Assembly: GCA_022712815.1 (NCBI GenBank) | Contig: JAFLJW010000353.1 | Span: 1-5,710, forward strand | DNA: 5,710 nt | Source of the DNA: Pseudodesulfovibrio sp. | GTDB taxonomy: Bacteria; Desulfobacterota; Desulfovibrionia; Desulfovibrionales; Desulfovibrionaceae | Direction: 5' to 3' | Program-made: the position numbers and the translations under genes | Part shown: positions 4,869-5,710 of the stretch, one piece after another | Numbering within the stretch: the stretch's first letter is position 1 | Layout: each line of letters begins with the position of its first letter | The notes under the pieces: model-generated | Database searches by the model: none | Told to the model about the DNA's origin: nothing | What the model saw: only the letters and a program-made list of their open reading frames with translations

Positions 4869-5710
4869 ATGAACATACTCACTATTCCACTTCGTAACAC
4901 CCGCAAGAAATGGGTGAAAACGCTGCTCCTGCTGGTGGTCTTCACCTTGAGCGTCATGTCCATTGTCTCGCTCAACTACGTTTCAAGCGTGGTGGGCGAA
5001 TCGCTGGAAAAAAAGCTCACCGCCTTTGGGGCCAATATTCTGGTCATGCCCAAAAGCGAGAAGCTCACTGTCAGCTACGGCGGATTTTCCATGGGCGACA
5101 TGCTGCTCGGCATCACCGACCTGAGCGAATCCGAAGTCCTGAATAAAACCATGTCCATCGAACTCAAGGACCGCATCAGCGTGGTTGCACCCAAGCTAAT
5201 CGCCATGACTACGGTTGACGGCACCAGCGTGGGCGTGGTCGGCGTGCGATGGGAAAAAGAAAAAATCCTCAAGGGATACTGGGCCGTTAACGGTGACTAC
5301 CCCGCTATCGAAAACGGTGTCATCGTCGGCTCCAAGGCCGCCGCCCGCCTCAATCTGGCTCCCGGCGCATCTCTTGATCTCGGCGGAAACAGCGTAATTG
5401 TCACCGGCGTACTCATGCCCACCGGCAGCGACGATGATTCCGTCATCTTCACGGGCATGGATTTCGCCCAGACCCATTTCGGCAAGCCCGATCGCGTCAA
5501 CTTTGTCGAGGTCGCGGCCCTGTGCGCGGGTTGCCCCATCGAGGACATCGTACAGCAAATTCAAAAAGCATTGCCAAACACGGAAATTCAAGCTCTCCAG
5601 TCCATCGTCAAACAACGCATGTACTCGGTCAATTTCGTCAAGCAACTCATCCTGACCGTCAGCCTGATTATCCTCTTCATCGCCTGCTGCATGATCGGCG
5701 TGACCATGCT
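4869..5710 (+). CDS. FtsX/MacB-type ABC transporter permease (N-terminal 280 codons, continues past the window)
   Basis: The frame is open from the ATG to the window edge (280 complete codons). The N-terminus, MNILTIPLRNTRKKWVKTLL, leads into a first membrane helix (about 17-38). A large extracytoplasmic domain follows (about 40-255) with the MacB-periplasmic look (GANILVMP, GVVGVRW, NGDYPAIENGVIVGSKAA), and a second helix starts near 257 at the edge. Proteins of this fold work with a cytoplasmic ATPase and usually transmit force to a periplasmic partner rather than forming a simple channel. The extracytoplasmic domain holds a CAGC motif (C219, C222) near its end. I recall similar cysteine pairs in permeases encoded beside DUF2318 proteins, which suggests redox or metal chemistry. 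The start is forced by an in-frame TAA at 4854-4856; the ribosome binding site is weak, so translation may be coupled to the gene 23 bases upstream. The ATPase and a second permease would be expected just beyond the right edge. Confidence 0.83.
   Translation, partial: MNILTIPLRNTRKKWVKTLLLLVVFTLSVMSIVSLNYVSSVVGESLEKKLTAFGANILVMPKSEKLTVSYGGFSMGDMLLGITDLSESEVLNKTMSIELKDRISVVAPKLIAMTTVDGTSVGVVGVRWEKEKILKGYWAVNGDYPAIENGVIVGSKAAARLNLAPGASLDLGGNSVIVTGVLMPTGSDDDSVIFTGMDFAQTHFGKPDRVNFVEVAALCAGCPIEDIVQQIQKALPNTEIQALQSIVKQRMYSVNFVKQLILTVSLIILFIACCMIGVTM

Noticed and set aside
5196..5645. 149-residue minus-strand open frame
   Set aside because: It is antisense to the permease frame, which is open through the whole region with a recognisable fold; composition is that of a shadow frame.

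Overview
The window looks like chromosomal DNA of a sulfate-reducing member of the Desulfovibrionales (Desulfovibrio or a close relative). The main evidence is at the left edge. A minus-strand reading frame there begins like DsrM, the cytochrome b subunit of the DsrMKJOP complex. The gene before it encodes a stand-alone RsbRD-N-like protein of a type I associate with dsrM in this group. The other genes (a soluble multi-PAS diguanylate cyclase, a DUF2318 Fe-S protein and an FtsX-type permease) fit the same lineage. No transposase, integrase, CRISPR array, tRNA or rRNA was seen.

Layout. Minus strand, read right to left: a 966-residue PAS/GGDEF protein (4067 to 1167); a 353-bp intergenic stretch (1166 to 814); a 175-residue RsbRD-N protein (813 to 286); a 227-bp leader with a strong hairpin (285 to 59); then the start of dsrM (58 to 1, cut by the window edge). 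Plus strand, read left to right: a 322-bp divergent intergenic region (4068 to 4389); an exported 151-residue DUF2318 protein (4390 to 4845); and, 23 bp on, the first 280 codons of an ABC-transporter permease that runs off the right edge (4869 to 5710).

Working together. The left part is probably one regulated unit feeding the sulfite-reduction electron pathway. A CRP/FNR-type palindrome (904-921) sits where a class II activator should sit relative to a plausible -10 box (879-884) in front of the RsbRD-N gene, and dsrM follows on the same strand. The right part looks like the start of an exported Fe-S protein plus ABC transporter system, related to the iron-handling loci that carry DUF2318 proteins. 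It has a good candidate sigma-54 promoter (4283-4299), with inverted repeats upstream where an enhancer-binding protein would bind. The diguanylate cyclase between them is an intact-looking cytoplasmic c-di-GMP synthase with five PAS-type modules. Its N-terminal helical region resembles the RsbRD-N protein next door.

Most of the novelty is regulatory: the two promoter architectures, the dsrM leader hairpin, and the shared sensor-like module in two adjacent genes. I see no convincing entirely new multi-gene system. The redox-looking pairing of the DUF2318 protein with a permease that has an extracytoplasmic CxxC is the most interesting protein-level lead.
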